Shown here: positions 20,991 to 32,575 of the stretch, piece by piece
How the letters are laid out: each line of letters opens with the position of its first letter
Numbering within the stretch: the stretch's first letter is position 1
Origin: Nageia nagi
Lineage: Eukaryota; Pinophyta
Assembly (NCBI GenBank): GCA_050084985.1
Contig: JBITNC010000001.1
Location: 39,494,001 to 39,558,000, forward strand
Length of the DNA stretch: 64,000 nt
Reading direction: 5' to 3'
The notes under the pieces: generated by a model
The model's input: the letters and a program-made list of their open reading frames with translations, nothing else
The model's database searches: none
Told to the model about the DNA's origin: nothing
Position numbers and translations under genes: made by a program

Positions 20991-22104
20991 AAAATACTCT
21001 TTTGATATATCTTTAAACTAATTTTTCAAGCAAAATATCCATTGGAGAAAACTTTATCATTGAAATACACTATTCTCTTAACCAAAATTCTAAAATAACT
21101 CTTTTGACAAAGAATATTACAATTAGTAGAAATGATAGTAATTAGGTAAGTTCAATAGTTTGAGGTATCAAATACTTTGGTGTGAATTGATGGTAAATAA
21201 CTTCTTTGGATTGTAGGAATTTATAGGTAATGGTAAATATCAAAGGCTTATCCATCAGATATGAATATTTTAGGCATACCCCCTAGTATTACCAAAATAT
21301 ATCTATCTATATTTTGAAAATATAGCTATTTATATATATCAACCCCTTTTTGGTGTATGATAGTCATTCATGTTTCTAAGGATATCTTTATAAGGTCTCT
21401 TTTCAATGCAATGAAAAAAATTAGAATATTACTTTAGAAACTAGAATGAACTTTCTTTAGAAATTAGCAAGGGATGGGTGGGTGTATTTTTGTAGGAACA
21501 TCCATTTGATGTGACTCTATCATTCAGATTCAAACATGTATACCAAAAATAAGATAAGATTAAAATAAACTAGATCTAATTCATATTTGATATTTTTATA
21601 TGAATTCTAAAGCTAGAAATATCTTTCATAGATAACCCTTTTGAACATAGGAACCTTATGACATTATGTTTATTATTTTGTAGTTCTAGTATCAGAAGTT
21701 AACAATCATCTTTTCAAGAAAGAACTACACATCCCCCAATATTAGTTAGGTCCAAAATCTTTATCAAAGAAACCTTAATTTTGACTAACCCCCAAATATT
21801 ATGGGTCCATGAAAATATTTATTTCAAGAATATTTTCTCCCTAAATGACATCTAAGTCATATTTAATGAGTATTTTGTTCAACTTCTAGCATTTCAAAAA
21901 TAAATTCTCTTATTCTTCATATCTTAAATCTTGAACTTATCAAGTCACCATTCTATTTCCTTAAAATAGATCAAACTAATTTAACTAGTATGTACATTGA
22001 TGTCATTAGATTTATATTAAATGAACATGAATTTATTTCTCATATTCATGTTGTAGAACAATCTCTTATGAGGACTATGTGATATCATTCCATCGGGTGT
22101 ACCA
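20991..22104. other. AT-rich stretch between R1 and R2, nothing identified
   Basis: About 1.1 kb with no frame over 60 codons and no array. If R1 and R2 were the LTRs of one element this would be its interior, but no primer site or polypurine tract is evident. Confidence 0.4.
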
Positions 22105-22420
22105 AAAATGGACTCTTGATCTGAAAAATTCAATCTAGCTTTTTGTCTTGTGATAAAGTTATGGGGGTATTAGATTCATCTTCATAATGAACCAACAATA
22201 CTTAGATGAATTGATTTTTAATTAATTAAACCTCTAATTTTATTTATATAGGATAATTCTTGGTAAGCCATTTTCAAATAATCTTAGGGACTATAATGTG
22301 TAAATAAAATCATGATCTACTTGAATAATTAGGATTTCAAGAATATTAGGGATAGATGTTCTTTACAAAATTGGTCTACTCATAAGTGGATCTTATTTTG
22401 GAAATTTAAAACACCAAAAA
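22105..22420. repeat. Duplicated segment, copy R2, first piece
   Basis: Matches R1 20193-20490 and stops at the damaged left end of A-right. Continuation pieces are 29977-30142 and 54869-55110. Confidence 0.6.
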
Positions 22421-23242
22421 ATGTTTTTTAATCAATAAATTAATGAAATATGCTTGGCCTAACCATATGTCTTGAATGGATTAAGGTGATAATATCAATG
22501 TTTGGCTTGAATATGAATATTGCATGGGTTATCTTGAATATTGCATGGTTTATCTTGAATATTGCATGAATTATCTTGTTTATTGATGTGTTTATCTTAA
22601 ATCTTGTGAATTAACCTTATTTATGTGGATGCACGCTGACCTATGGGTGGTATTATCTATTATCTATATAAATAAGGGATCTAATAGTAAGTCCACAACA
22701 ACAAGGATACACATGATCCTGCGTATGGTCTTGTAAGTGGCTACCCCTTAAGGTATCTCTTGTACCACCTACAAGGCTGTGGTTTGTGTGCTTCCTTACG
22801 CGAGCTCTCCTGACATATGGATCAATTCTGATATTACACTGCAATATGAGATATCTATACTGAAGATCTGGACCTAATCGAGAGGTCAAAGCTACCAAGT
22901 TAGGGCGTGCCGCTCCTTTGTGAACGAAAGAACACCGTCGGTGCTCTAATACTACTGAAAAGACCACCCCGGTCCTCTTTTCAATCCTTGCAGGTCATGG
23001 TGTTGTGGAAAAGGTAGCTTATCATCCCTACATCGCCAACATCTACATCTTTCTTGTTAGGTACGTTCCGTGAGGTAAGTACATGAATCACAGTCTTGGT
23101 TGGTACAAGTACACTGCTGAATTGGTTATGTTGTTTATTGATATCTAGAATAAATCACTATCCGTAGCTAGTATACAATAATATTGAGTTTGTAGATATT
23201 TCTCTATTTGTTTATTTGCAAATTCAATTTTATTTGTAAACA
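22421..23242 (+). repeat. 5' LTR of A-right, left end truncated
   Basis: Starts inside the LTR at ATGTTTTTTAATCAAT, which corresponds to about position 22 of the 3' LTR. It ends TTTGTAAACA. The TATA box TATATAAATAA is at about 22662-22672. Confidence 0.88.
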
Positions 23243-23244
23243 TT

Positions 23245-23262
23245 TGGTGAACCCGACGTGAA
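23245..23262 (+). other. Primer-binding site of A-right, complementary to tRNA-Trp
   Basis: TGGTGAACCCGACGTGAA, identical to A-inner, two bases after the LTR. Confidence 0.8.
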
Positions 23263-23318
23263 CTACACATCATTATACTAAAACCCTAAAGGTTTTAGTT
23301 AAGATTAACATCTATTTT

Positions 23319-24538
23319 GTGAGTGTCTTAGTTATGGAACAGCTTAAGTTATTCTTGCGAAGCCTTTCAAAAAGAGATTTGGATGAGTTATTGGTAGAAA
23401 TCGGACATGATGATCTGGAGGGATCCGAGGAATGCAAAATAGCGCTGAGGGTGACAATAGCAATTTTAGGCTACTATGGAAGGTATGCAGAGGTAGATAG
23501 ACAGATTGGCAAGAAGATCAACGCCACCTAATGATTCTTTCGAATTTGGTAGTCCTTTATGTGGTGACATTCGTAGGCATATGCCACCATCCAATTACAA
23601 AGAACCAAAATTTAGTAAGTTTAATGGTGGAGGAGATCCAAGGAGACATATACAAGGATTTAAGGATGAATGTGAACTCACAATTGGTACTGATCAAAGA
23701 TTGCAGGCTAAATTCTTCCCCAGAGCTTGGAAGGAGATGCACGAGAATGGTTTTATGGCTTACCTAAGGGTCCATTACATCATTTGAGGAATTAGTGATG
23801 TGTTTCTGGAGCAATATAAGCATAACATCAAGAAGGAGGTTATGCTATCAGATTTATGTGCTATTAAACAGGGCAGTGATGAGCAATTGGATAAATTTGT
23901 TGTAAGATTTAAGAAGACATGGTAGCAAGTAAAGATTAGGTTAACAAAAAAAGAGGTAAATAACATTTTTAAAGAAGCTGATTATATTGCCCTTACAAGC
24001 ATATGTTATTGATTATACACATCTTCCATTTTCCGATATGACGTATAAACTGTTAGAGAAAGAAAAAGTCCTTGTGAAGCTAGGGCTTGTAAAGTATGGT
24101 GATAATGAAAAGACAAAAGCAAAGGATAAGAGATCACATTCGCCGAAGAAAGAGAAAGATGTCCATATGGCTGAGAATACAAGTGAGACGAAGGAAAGGA
24201 GATATGTGAGATTTCCCATACCTCCAAGACAAATCCTAAAAGATCTTGTGGAAAAAGGGTTACTACAACCTTTACCAAAGCGTGAGGAAGATCCCACAGC
24301 AGAAAAACCCCATTGGTATAAGGAAGAGAGATATTGTGAATATCATCAGGCTAAAGGCCATGCTACAAACGGATGTGGAAATCTTAGGGATAGAATACAA
24401 AAGCTCATAGCAAATGGATTCTATGTATGTCCAGCAAAGGTCAAAGATACAGGAGAAGAACAACATATCAATACAATCTTCCTCGAGGATGCTAACCCCG
24501 GTAGAAGCTCCAGGCCTCCTGAAGGTATCATTTGGTAG
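23319..24538 (+). pseudogene. Retrotransposon Gag of A-right, several frame lesions
   Basis: Same protein as A-inner gag. It begins MSVLVMEQLKLFLRSLSKRD at 23319. A frameshift near 23435-23520 and a TAG split the N terminus. The capsid part (FSKFNGGGDPRRHIQGF) continues at 23506-23787 and then shifts again. The 23987-24538 frame is open and contains the Lys/Glu linker and the zinc-knuckle-like motif YCEYHQAKGHATNGC at about 24331-24375, which shows where A-inner was frameshifted. It is useful as the reference for the Gag C terminus. This copy itself is not functional. Confidence 0.85.
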
Positions 24539-24900
24539 ATTGAAGTACATAAAAAAAAAGGGGAAGAGAGAAGAGCTAGCAGATATCAGGGTTAAGAGAT
24601 TGGGAGGTTTCATGAAGTCATAACAGGAGCACGATGTTGTATTTTGGGAGAAAAAGATTGCGGTAGTCCTCTTTTAGAAAAAATAGAGGAAAGCAAAAGA
24701 TTCCAAGTACGTTCGCAACATGAAAGGTCAGAATTTCAGGTCGTATCATTGGTGTTCGTTCACAAGGATCACGGAACATCGAATTTACGCATCAAAGTAC
24801 ATGAACAAAGGAAAAATCAGGTACCAAAGGGTTTATGTTTTATATATCATGATCAAAATGTTTTTTACAATGTAAACTGAATGAGATTACATAGAGTGAT
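24539..24900. other. Spacer between gag and PMD 3' ends in A-right
   Basis: The equivalent of 6438-6839. It includes an A-run (24548-24558) and a gag-like tail. No pol is present. The PMD 3' flank is recognisable, but its near-palindromes are eroded (24655-24680). Confidence 0.65.
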
Positions 24901-27122
24901 TCAAAATCTCCTACTAGACCCCCCACCCCCTACATTAGAGCTAGTAGCCCTGCTATAGGTGCCACCCCGCACCGTGCCCTGTATTTCTTTTGGCGGGCCT
25001 TCTCCTCGTTGATCTGTCTCTCAACCTGGTGAAGCTGCTCGTAGAGGACCTTGATTTCTTTGTTGGCCACCTGTAAGTCCTGATAGATACTGGCATAATC
25101 TCCTCCTCCAAACCATAGATGGCCCTGTAGCTCCCTGATCTCCTCATCCTTCTGGTCGATTTGGCTACGTAGCCTGGCTATCTCAACCTCAGGATCTGTG
25201 ACATAGCATTAACATATCATGTTAGTTCCTTGCGTATTATGAAAAATAGAAAGTCAAAACAAAGTAAAAGAGAAAGTAGTTTACCATCATCATCTTCATC
25301 GCTAGTTCTTCATCCTCCCAGTCTGATTCTATCTTATATTCAGGTTCATATTCATCCTGGTCCAGATTAGTCTCCTCATTGTCATCATGCCCTGCATCTA
25401 GAGATGTGTCACGAGCGTATGAAGAGCTACTCTCCCCTCCCCATCCTCCCGTGGTGAAAGGAGTGTCCCACCGATCTCTATGTCTCTTGGATCCTCATCC
25501 TCCCATGCATCATCACCTATGTCAGTATCATGAATGCCTATGTGGTGAGGGCGGTGTGTCCTCCACTAGTCTAGATAGTCCTTGTATGATCAGGTCCATC
25601 TATGTCATCATGACATCATGGTTGGAGTCCTCACTGGGGGACTCCCAGTCTTTGGTCCCAGTCTAGTACTAGCTCGTAATCCTCTGAGAGGTGCCTGCTA
25701 CGGTAGTAGGTACCACTATCCTGCAGTCATTCGGTATACCTTGCTGGAGGCTAAACTGATGAAGTACCCACTCTGGCCTGTACGGCTCCACTAAAGCCCT
25801 AATGCCTGTAGGTAGGTAGGGTGTCTCACCCATGTCATCTCCTCTAGGTCTTCCTCCCACTCTGGTACACCTCCCCATAAGGACACAGTAGATCTGCACC
25901 TCCTGTAGTAAGTCAAGTCACACACGCCATCCCTCTAAGTATATGCTAGGGAAGTCTTGTACCTCAACCATCGCCCATCGCTACCAGGTGGGGGCATCAT
26001 CCAGCTGATCTAGGGGTAGTATAGTCGGTCTAGAAATAGAGATGTGTTCATAAGCCCACACCTGCAGGATCATAGAGTGAGCCACCTATCTCCCCTTTCT
26101 CTCCACCTCTGCAAAGCCGTGAAGATCATGATAAAGTTGTGCCAGTATTACGGGGCACCATGCATATCACTACCTGTGTATAACCATGTCCTAAATGATA
26201 GGAATCATACCCACTGGAAAGGTCTCACTGCTCTTGTCTGGATAGATAATAGCATCTAGAAGGTAGCAATGAGGAGCCTCATCCATAGGTCACCCCGTGC
26301 TGGAGGATCCTCTGGACATGTTCATTAGTGATACACCCCTCTTCCTATGATTCACTTCGTCTGATCCGTCAACCATGTAGCCCATACCTCTGCCTGTTCC
26401 AAGCTCAGAACAGGAATCATCTTCACTAGTTTCCCCCTGATAGGAAGTCTAGTGATCCTGTAGATATCCTCTAAGGTCACTGTAATCTCACCGTGGAGAA
26501 GGTGAAAGGTGTTGGAATTTGGATCCCACCTCTCCATCAAGGTGTAAGCATGTTGTGGTCATGAAACACATATTCAGCAAATGTAAGGTGGCTGAATGAA
26601 ATATCCTCTAGAATACTCGGGCTGCATCAGTTTGGGGCCACTGTTGGGCGGTGGTAAAGGAGGCACTCTTACGGATGGACCATAAGGTATGCACGATCTG
26701 CAAGAAAAGAAGGATGAAAGGCAAGTTAGTATCAAGATGTGAAATGCAAGTAGCAAAAAAAAAATAGTATAGAAAAGAGGACCACCCACGGTCAACTAGG
26801 TGAGAAGAAAGACTGTAGCGGTCCTGTTTCTGTGAAAGAGGGCAATAAAATTTGGGGTACAGGTTCGTATAGGTGAGCATAAGGTAGCCATGGCACTTGG
26901 AAGTTCAAAAGAAGACTAAAAAGAGAAAAAATTAGAGCTAGGGTATGCAATAGTAAAACCCTAGGGGCAGTCCAGGAAACTAGTGTATAAGCAGCTAAAA
27001 CTTGAAGAGAAACAAAAACATAGCATGAAAAAGGTAGAAGAGGTAGTGTACCTGATGACAGTAAGAGAATTAGCCACCAAGGTAGCTCTATGTCCCTCTC
27101 AGTGTGTGATCAGTAGGGCCAT
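24901..27122 (-). pseudogene. Plant mobile domain gene, A-right copy, decayed, antisense to carrier
   Basis: Exon 1 is 27122-27052, exon 2 26697-25285 and exon 3 25195-24901, with GT..AG introns at the same places as in A-inner (26698-27051 and 25196-25284). The domain motifs LEDIYRITRLPIRGKLVKM and FHLLHGEITVTLEDI are readable at 26430-26520. Exon 2 enters in phase 0 from exon 1, so this copy reveals the frame that A-inner lost near 4670. Exon 1 has a TGA eight codons after the ATG, and exon 2 has stops and small gaps (for example TAG near 26610 and a broken acidic region 25290-25560). Exon 3 keeps the coiled-coil pattern. It is not functional. Confidence 0.8.
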
Positions 27123-27500
27123 AGTGTGCAGCAAGCAATACAGGAAGAATTATCTAGCAATAGTGACAAAAGCACAGCTAAACCTCTCTAAATCAGTCTC
27201 TTGAGCTCTGGGATGCTCTCAGCTATGAAAATGATAGGGTGAACAAATGAGGAAGGGTGGGGCCCCTTTTATAGAAAGGTTAGGGCACACACTTCAAGAA
27301 TAATTTCAATTTGAGTGTTTGGTGCATGTAGGTCAGCAATTAGGCATCAATCTGGAATCTAGAGGTGATTCGCAGGACATGATTTTCAGATTTTTGATGA
27401 ATCCTTAAGAAAAGGACCGCCTGTGGCCTTAGTGAAAAGACCGATGGCATTCTAAGTCAGTAAGAAAGGACCACCTGCAGTCCTTTATCTAGAAAATCAT
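27123..27500 (-). promoter_or_regulatory. PMD promoter region of A-right
   Basis: The TATA box (minus-strand TATAAAAG) is kept at 27266-27273. Decayed near-palindromes lie at 27412-27485 (GGACCGCCTGTGGCC, GGACCACCTGCAGTCC). Confidence 0.6.
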
Positions 27501-27679
27501 TTATTGAAGTATTATGAGTGCATCATAGATGTTTGATCAACTTATATCAGGAGAATATTGCCTTGAGTTTCATGTTTGCAGATCTGAATTTAATCAGCTT
27601 ATCCAAGTATCATGTGTGTGTCACAAGTGTTTGATGAATGATATATCTAGGAGAATATTGCTTTGATTTTTGTGTTTGT

Positions 27680-28300
27680 AGACTTGAGTGATCAGATTAT
27701 CATGCTTATGAGTGGAGTCCAGCTCCCATGATTAGATTATCATGCTTGTGAGTGGAGTTCTAGCTCCCGTGGTTCAGATTATCATGCTTGTTAGTGGAGT
27801 CTAGCTCCCATAGTCAGCTTATCATGTGCTTATCATGTGGCTATGAGTGGAGTCCAACTCCCATAGTTCAGCTTATCATGTGCTTATCATGTGGCTATGA
27901 GTGGAGTCCAGCTCCCATAGTTAGCTTATCATGTGCTTATCATGTGGCTATGAGTGGATTCAACTCCCATAGTCAGCTTATCATGTGCTTATCATGTGGC
28001 TATGAGTGGAGTCTAGCTCCCAAGTCAGCTTATCATGTGCTTATCATGTGGCTATGAGTGGAGTCCAGCTCCCATAGTCAGCTTATATCATCAGTGGCTA
28101 TGAGTGGAGTCCAGCTCCCATAGTTAGCTTATCAGGTGTTTATCATGTGGCTATGAGTGGAGTCCAGCTCCCATAGTCAGCTTATCATGTGTTTATCATG
28201 TGGCTATGAGTGGAGTCCAGCTCCCATAGTCAGCTTATCAGGTGCTTATCATGTGGCTATGAGTGGAGTTCTCAGCTTCTCCATTAGTCTAGCTTATCAT
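27680..28300. repeat. Tier-2 tandem repeat of A-right (about 55-bp unit)
   Basis: About ten to twelve units of GGCTATGAGTGGAGTCCAGC plus TCCCATAGTCAGCTTATCATG. The unit is longer than in A-inner because an extra TGCTTATCATG piece was amplified with it. Confidence 0.88.
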
Positions 28301-28309
28301 TGCTTCTTG

Positions 28310-28850
28310 GTGGAGTATCAGCTTCATCAGTTTATCATTTTCTGCAGAGTTTGGTTCTCATGCAACTGAGTACACCTCTTGGTGCGAAGGCTCAGTTGTA
28401 TGGAACTTAGCTCTCATACATCAGCTTATCATGATTCTACAGAGTTTGTTCTTATGCAACTGAGTACACCTCTTGATTGAGGGCTCAGTTGTGTAGAACT
28501 TAGCTCTCATACATCAGCTTATCATTATTTTGGAGTTCAGTTCTTATGCAACTTAGTGCAAAGAGTTGTGTGGAACTTAGCTCTCACATATCAGCTTATC
28601 ATTGTTTTACGGAGTTTGTTCTTATGCAACTCGGTGCAAAGAGCTTGTGTGGAACTTAGCTCTCTCCTATGTGTGGTTATGGTTATCATGTGTTGTTATG
28701 TGTGTTGTCATGTCTTGATCTTGTGAGTTGGTCATGTGTGTTATCATGTCTTGTGAGTTGGTCATTGTTTTGTGTTGTCATGTTTTGTCTTGTGATTTGG
28801 TCTCGTCAAGATGTCATCCGATCGACATGTGTGGTCAAGTCATCTTGTCC
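28310..28850. repeat. Tier-1 and tier-3 repeats of A-right
   Basis: Three to four degraded tier-1 units (28340-28660, with GTACACCTCTTGGTGCGAAGG in the first) are followed by tier-3 TCATGTGTGTTGTCATGTCT sequence (28670-28810). There are fewer tier-1 units than in A-inner or A-outer. Confidence 0.75.
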
Positions 28851-29139
28851 TATCATTGTCATGTGTGTTGTCAAGTTTGATTCTTGGGTCATCAGCATTA
28901 TGGGCAAGATTATCAGACATATCAGGCTATCACCTTCTACAGCAAAACGCAAGGGGCAATCATGCCCAAGGTAAATATCAAAAGGGAGTTTTCTTAACCT
29001 ATAAGCTTTATCATGATGTTGTTTAGTTTAGAATGGTTAATGTTTATCATTGCTTATCAAAATTGTTTGCTATAATGTTGTGTTTTTACTTTGAATGCAA
29101 AATCTCAACTCACTTCATGTTTCTTTCGATTTCACATCC

Positions 29140-29152
29140 AAAGTGGGGCATC
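29140..29152 (+). other. Polypurine tract of A-right
   Basis: AAAGTGGGGCATC directly before the 3' LTR. Confidence 0.8.
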
Positions 29153-29976
29153 TATTAACACATAAAAATGATTTTATGTTTTTAATCAATAAATTAATGA
29201 AATATGCTTGGCCTAACCATATGTCTTGAATGGATTAAGGTGATAATATCAATGTTTGGCTTGAATATGAATATTGCATGGGTTATCTTGAATATTGCAT
29301 GAATTATCTTGTTTATTGATGTGTTTATCTTAAATCTTATGAATTAACCTTATTTATGTGGATGCACCGACCTATGGGTGGTATTATCTATTATCTATAT
29401 AAATAAGGGATCTAATAGTAAGTCCAAACAACAAGGATACACATGATCCCGCGTATGGTTTGTAAGTGGCTACCCTTAAGGTATCTCTTGGTACCACCTA
29501 CAAGGCTGTGGTTTGTGTGCTTCCTTACGCAAGCTCTCTTGACATATGGATCAATTCTGATATTACACTACAATTGAGATATCTATACTGAAGATCTGGA
29601 CCTAATCGAGAGGTCAAAGCTACCAAGTTAGGGCCCCGGTGCTCCTTTGTGAATGGAAGAACACCGTCGGTGCTCTAATACTACTGAAATGGACCACTTG
29701 GATCCTCTTTTCGCTGTCCTTAGCAGGTCACGACATTGTGGAAAAGGTAGCTTATCATCCCTACATCACCAACATCTACATCTTTTGTTGTTAGGTACAT
29801 TCCATGAGGTAAGTACATGAATCAAGTCTTGGTTGGTACAAGTACACTGCTGAATTTGGTTATGTTGTTTATTGATATCTAGAATAAATCGCTATCGTAG
29901 CTAGTATATAGATAATATTGAGTTTGTAGATATTTCTCTGTTTGTTTATTTGCAAATTCAATTTTATTTGTAAACA
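29153..29976 (+). repeat. 3' LTR of A-right
   Basis: 824 bp. The first dinucleotide is TA instead of TG (TATTAACACATAAAA). It ends GTAAACA at 29976. R2 resumes at 29977 with TTTAGACACATCC, matching R1 TTTAGGTGCATCC. Confidence 0.88.
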
Positions 29977-30142
29977 TTTAGACACATCCCATAGATAGAG
30001 AATTGAGTGGGATATTGAGCTTTAAGTGGTCTAGTTTTATACATGTCAACCTTGTATTGGATCTTTAACCAATTAGATAGTATCCTTTTGACATAAAAGA
30101 ATACAATCTAGATGGGATTCTATCTCTCATAGATAAGATGAT
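29977..30142. repeat. Duplicated segment R2, middle piece, ending in target duplication ATGAT (30138-30142)
   Basis: Continues R1 from about 20530 to 20695. The last five bases, ATGAT, are repeated at 54869-54873 on the far side of B-right. Confidence 0.75.
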
Positions 30143-30200
30143 TGTTATCACATAAAATTCATTTATGCATTTAAATAAATACATTTGATTGCATTAATAC
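30143..30200 (+). repeat. 5' LTR of B-right, first 58 bp
   Basis: TGTTATCACATAAAATTCAT and onwards, matching the 3' LTR start at 54079. It ends in AATAC, the duplicated target of the Tat element. Confidence 0.88.
30196..30200. repeat. Target-site duplication AATAC of the Tat element (partner 47622-47626)
   Basis: AATAC precedes TGTAGACAC at 30201 and follows GATATACACA ending at 47621. The match is exact. Confidence 0.95.
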
Positions 30201-32575
30201 TGTAGACACTTAAAATAAACCCTATTTTTAATTTAATAAATAAATAAATAAAATAAGTATTTTTCTAATATATATCACATTAAAATAATTGTTGATTAAG
30301 ATTGTGTAATATATATGCACTGTGAACAATCTTAACCAAAGTAAATCAAGAACATACTATGGGGATAGTCTATTTTTGGAGAAAGTCGGTTCAGGAAAGG
30401 CTAAGAACATACTATGGGGATAGTTTGATTTTTGGAGAAAGCTGATTCAGGAAAGGAAATAAAATGGGATAGATTATAGATGATACAACTTCTTGATAAC
30501 TGTGATCTGATCTCTTACTGGTCTCATCTTTACATTTCAGAATGCTCCACTTATCGACTCTAGCTATTTGGTCATTCCTTGATGATGTCATCACTTTTAG
30601 GACCCAATTTCATTCAAAAATGTGAACATTGTTCTCCCCATGATGTCATCGTCTTCATACTTCTGGAATGCTCTACTTACCGACTCTGACTATTTGGTCA
30701 TTCCTTAATGACATCATCACTTTCGGGACCCAGTTTCATTCAAAAATGTGAACATCATTCTCCCTGTGACATCATTGTCTTCATACTTCTAGAATGCTCT
30801 ACTTACCAGCTCAGCTATTTGGTCATTCCTTGATGACATCATCACTTTTGGGACCCAGTTTCATTCAAAAATGTGAACATCGTTCTCCCTATGACATCAT
30901 CATCTTTACATTCTAGAATGCTCTACTTACTGGCTCTAGATATTTGGTCATTCATTGGTGATGTCATCATTACCGAGACCTGATTTCATTCAAAAATGTG
31001 AACATCATTCTCCCTTGATGTCATCATCTCTACATTTTGAAATGCTATACTTACCAGCTTAGCTATTTGATAACTCCTTGATGATGTCATCACTTCTGGG
31101 ACCTGATTTCATTCAAAAATGTGAACATCATTCTCCCTGTGACATTATCATCTCTACATTTTAGAATGCTCTACTCACCGGCTCCGACTATTTGGTCACT
31201 CTTTGCTGACCTCATCATCTCCAAAACTGGGCCTTTCTACAACTGAGCTTTATCATTTCCTTTCGAAATGCTTTACTCATCGGCTCTAGATATTTGGTCA
31301 CTCCTTACTGACCTCATCATCTCTAGAACTGGTCTTTACCAAAATGAGACTATCTTATCCTCTATGACATCATCATTTTATTTCGGAATGCTTTACTTTT
31401 GGAACATTTAATTTATCAGGCTCCAGCTTCTTCGATTATATCTTGCTGACCTTACTTCTTTCAAAACTTGGGCTTTTCCATAACTGAGCTTTATACTTTC
31501 TTTTGTGATGTCATCTTATTTCGAAATGCTTTATCTACTAACTCTGACCTATTTTGTTTGTTCCAGAAAAACTCCCGGGGATCTTAAAATGAACTCATGA
31601 TTGCAAGTAAAGTACACTGGGGCTTCAATAAAGAATTTATTAATTATTGGATCAATCTTTTTGAACATATATAAAACAAGTGGTCTTATGACCCTTGTCA
31701 TTAAAAATGACCATAGAGCAACCATTCTAATGTTAATATATATAATCGCTAAAAAATCAGTGACGATCCATGAACAGTTAAACAACAAACAAATCTAAGC
31801 TTGGAATAGCCTAGTATGTACAATTTGTAATCATGAATACAGATGGAAGATAACAACACCTCAAAATTTAGTTCAAGAGGTTACCTGAAATCTTGGGATG
31901 CCAAAACAAATGGATAACAAACCTTGAAGCTTATAAATTGAAGCTTGGTATGTGAATAAGGGGACCCAATTTTACTGTAGCAAAGCTCTCCGAAATCAAA
32001 TCAGGAGATTATTAGCAGAAGTTGTAAGTTCGATTAATACAAATCTCATATCAACTAAATTTCCATATTATGTTATTCATTTCTGATTAATATGTATGAA
32101 CAGGTATGCTTTTGATGCTTCGTTCATTTTTTGTGTGCATGGTCAATACAGAAAAAGAACGATGGAAGTAAGTGTGAAAGAGAACAAGAAGGAATAGACA
32201 AAGACACTTCAAATTTCTGTGAAGATTACTCCAGTGCATAGAGAGCTGATCATTAACGATTCAAAGATCGATCGATGATGATTCTATAGATCAATAACAA
32301 AGGCTAAAGGTTCACAACGAATACAATGATGGCGTAGAGAATGCAGAGTTGTGCTTCAATTGTTACCAATCTGTAATGATTATTACCGATTCATAACGAT
32401 CACTGTCAATGCTGATTACAACCAGATCAATAAAAATCACTTTTTGAACTCAAATACTTTAGAATATAATATCATTTTTATTATTGATGTGTATTGTCGA
32501 ATATGTTCATGATTAATTATGTTGAATGATTTATCTTTGTAAATTGCATTTTAGGTTCATAATTTGATATACACA
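30201..32575 (+). repeat. 5' LTR of the Tat element
   Basis: 2375 bp, TGTAGACACTTAAAATAAAC..TTTGATATACACA. It is closely similar to 45300-47621, with mostly C/T and G/A differences. A tandem array fills 30590-31500. Confidence 0.93.
30590..31520. repeat. Minisatellite inside the Tat 5' LTR (about 125-bp unit)
   Basis: TTCATTCAAAAATGTGAACA recurs at about 30610, 30735, 30860, 30985 and 31110 (spacing 123-126 bp). Three more diverged units follow to about 31520. Each unit also has CTATTTGGTCATTCCTTGAT and GATGTCATCATC-type sequence. The same array is at 45590-46560 in the other LTR. Confidence 0.9.

Larger units (their letters stand above)
22421..29976 (+). mobile_element. Family-A gag/PMD LTR retrotransposon, right copy (A-right)
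   Basis: A plus-strand element: 5' LTR 22421-23242, tRNA-Trp primer site, gag to 24538, antisense PMD gene 24901-27122 with its promoter, tandem repeats 27680-28810, polypurine tract 29140-29152, 3' LTR 29153-29976. Again no pol. It sits in R2. No target duplication is seen, because a deletion at the left junction removed about the first 22 bp of the LTR and some 20 bp of flank, judging from R1. Confidence 0.9.
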
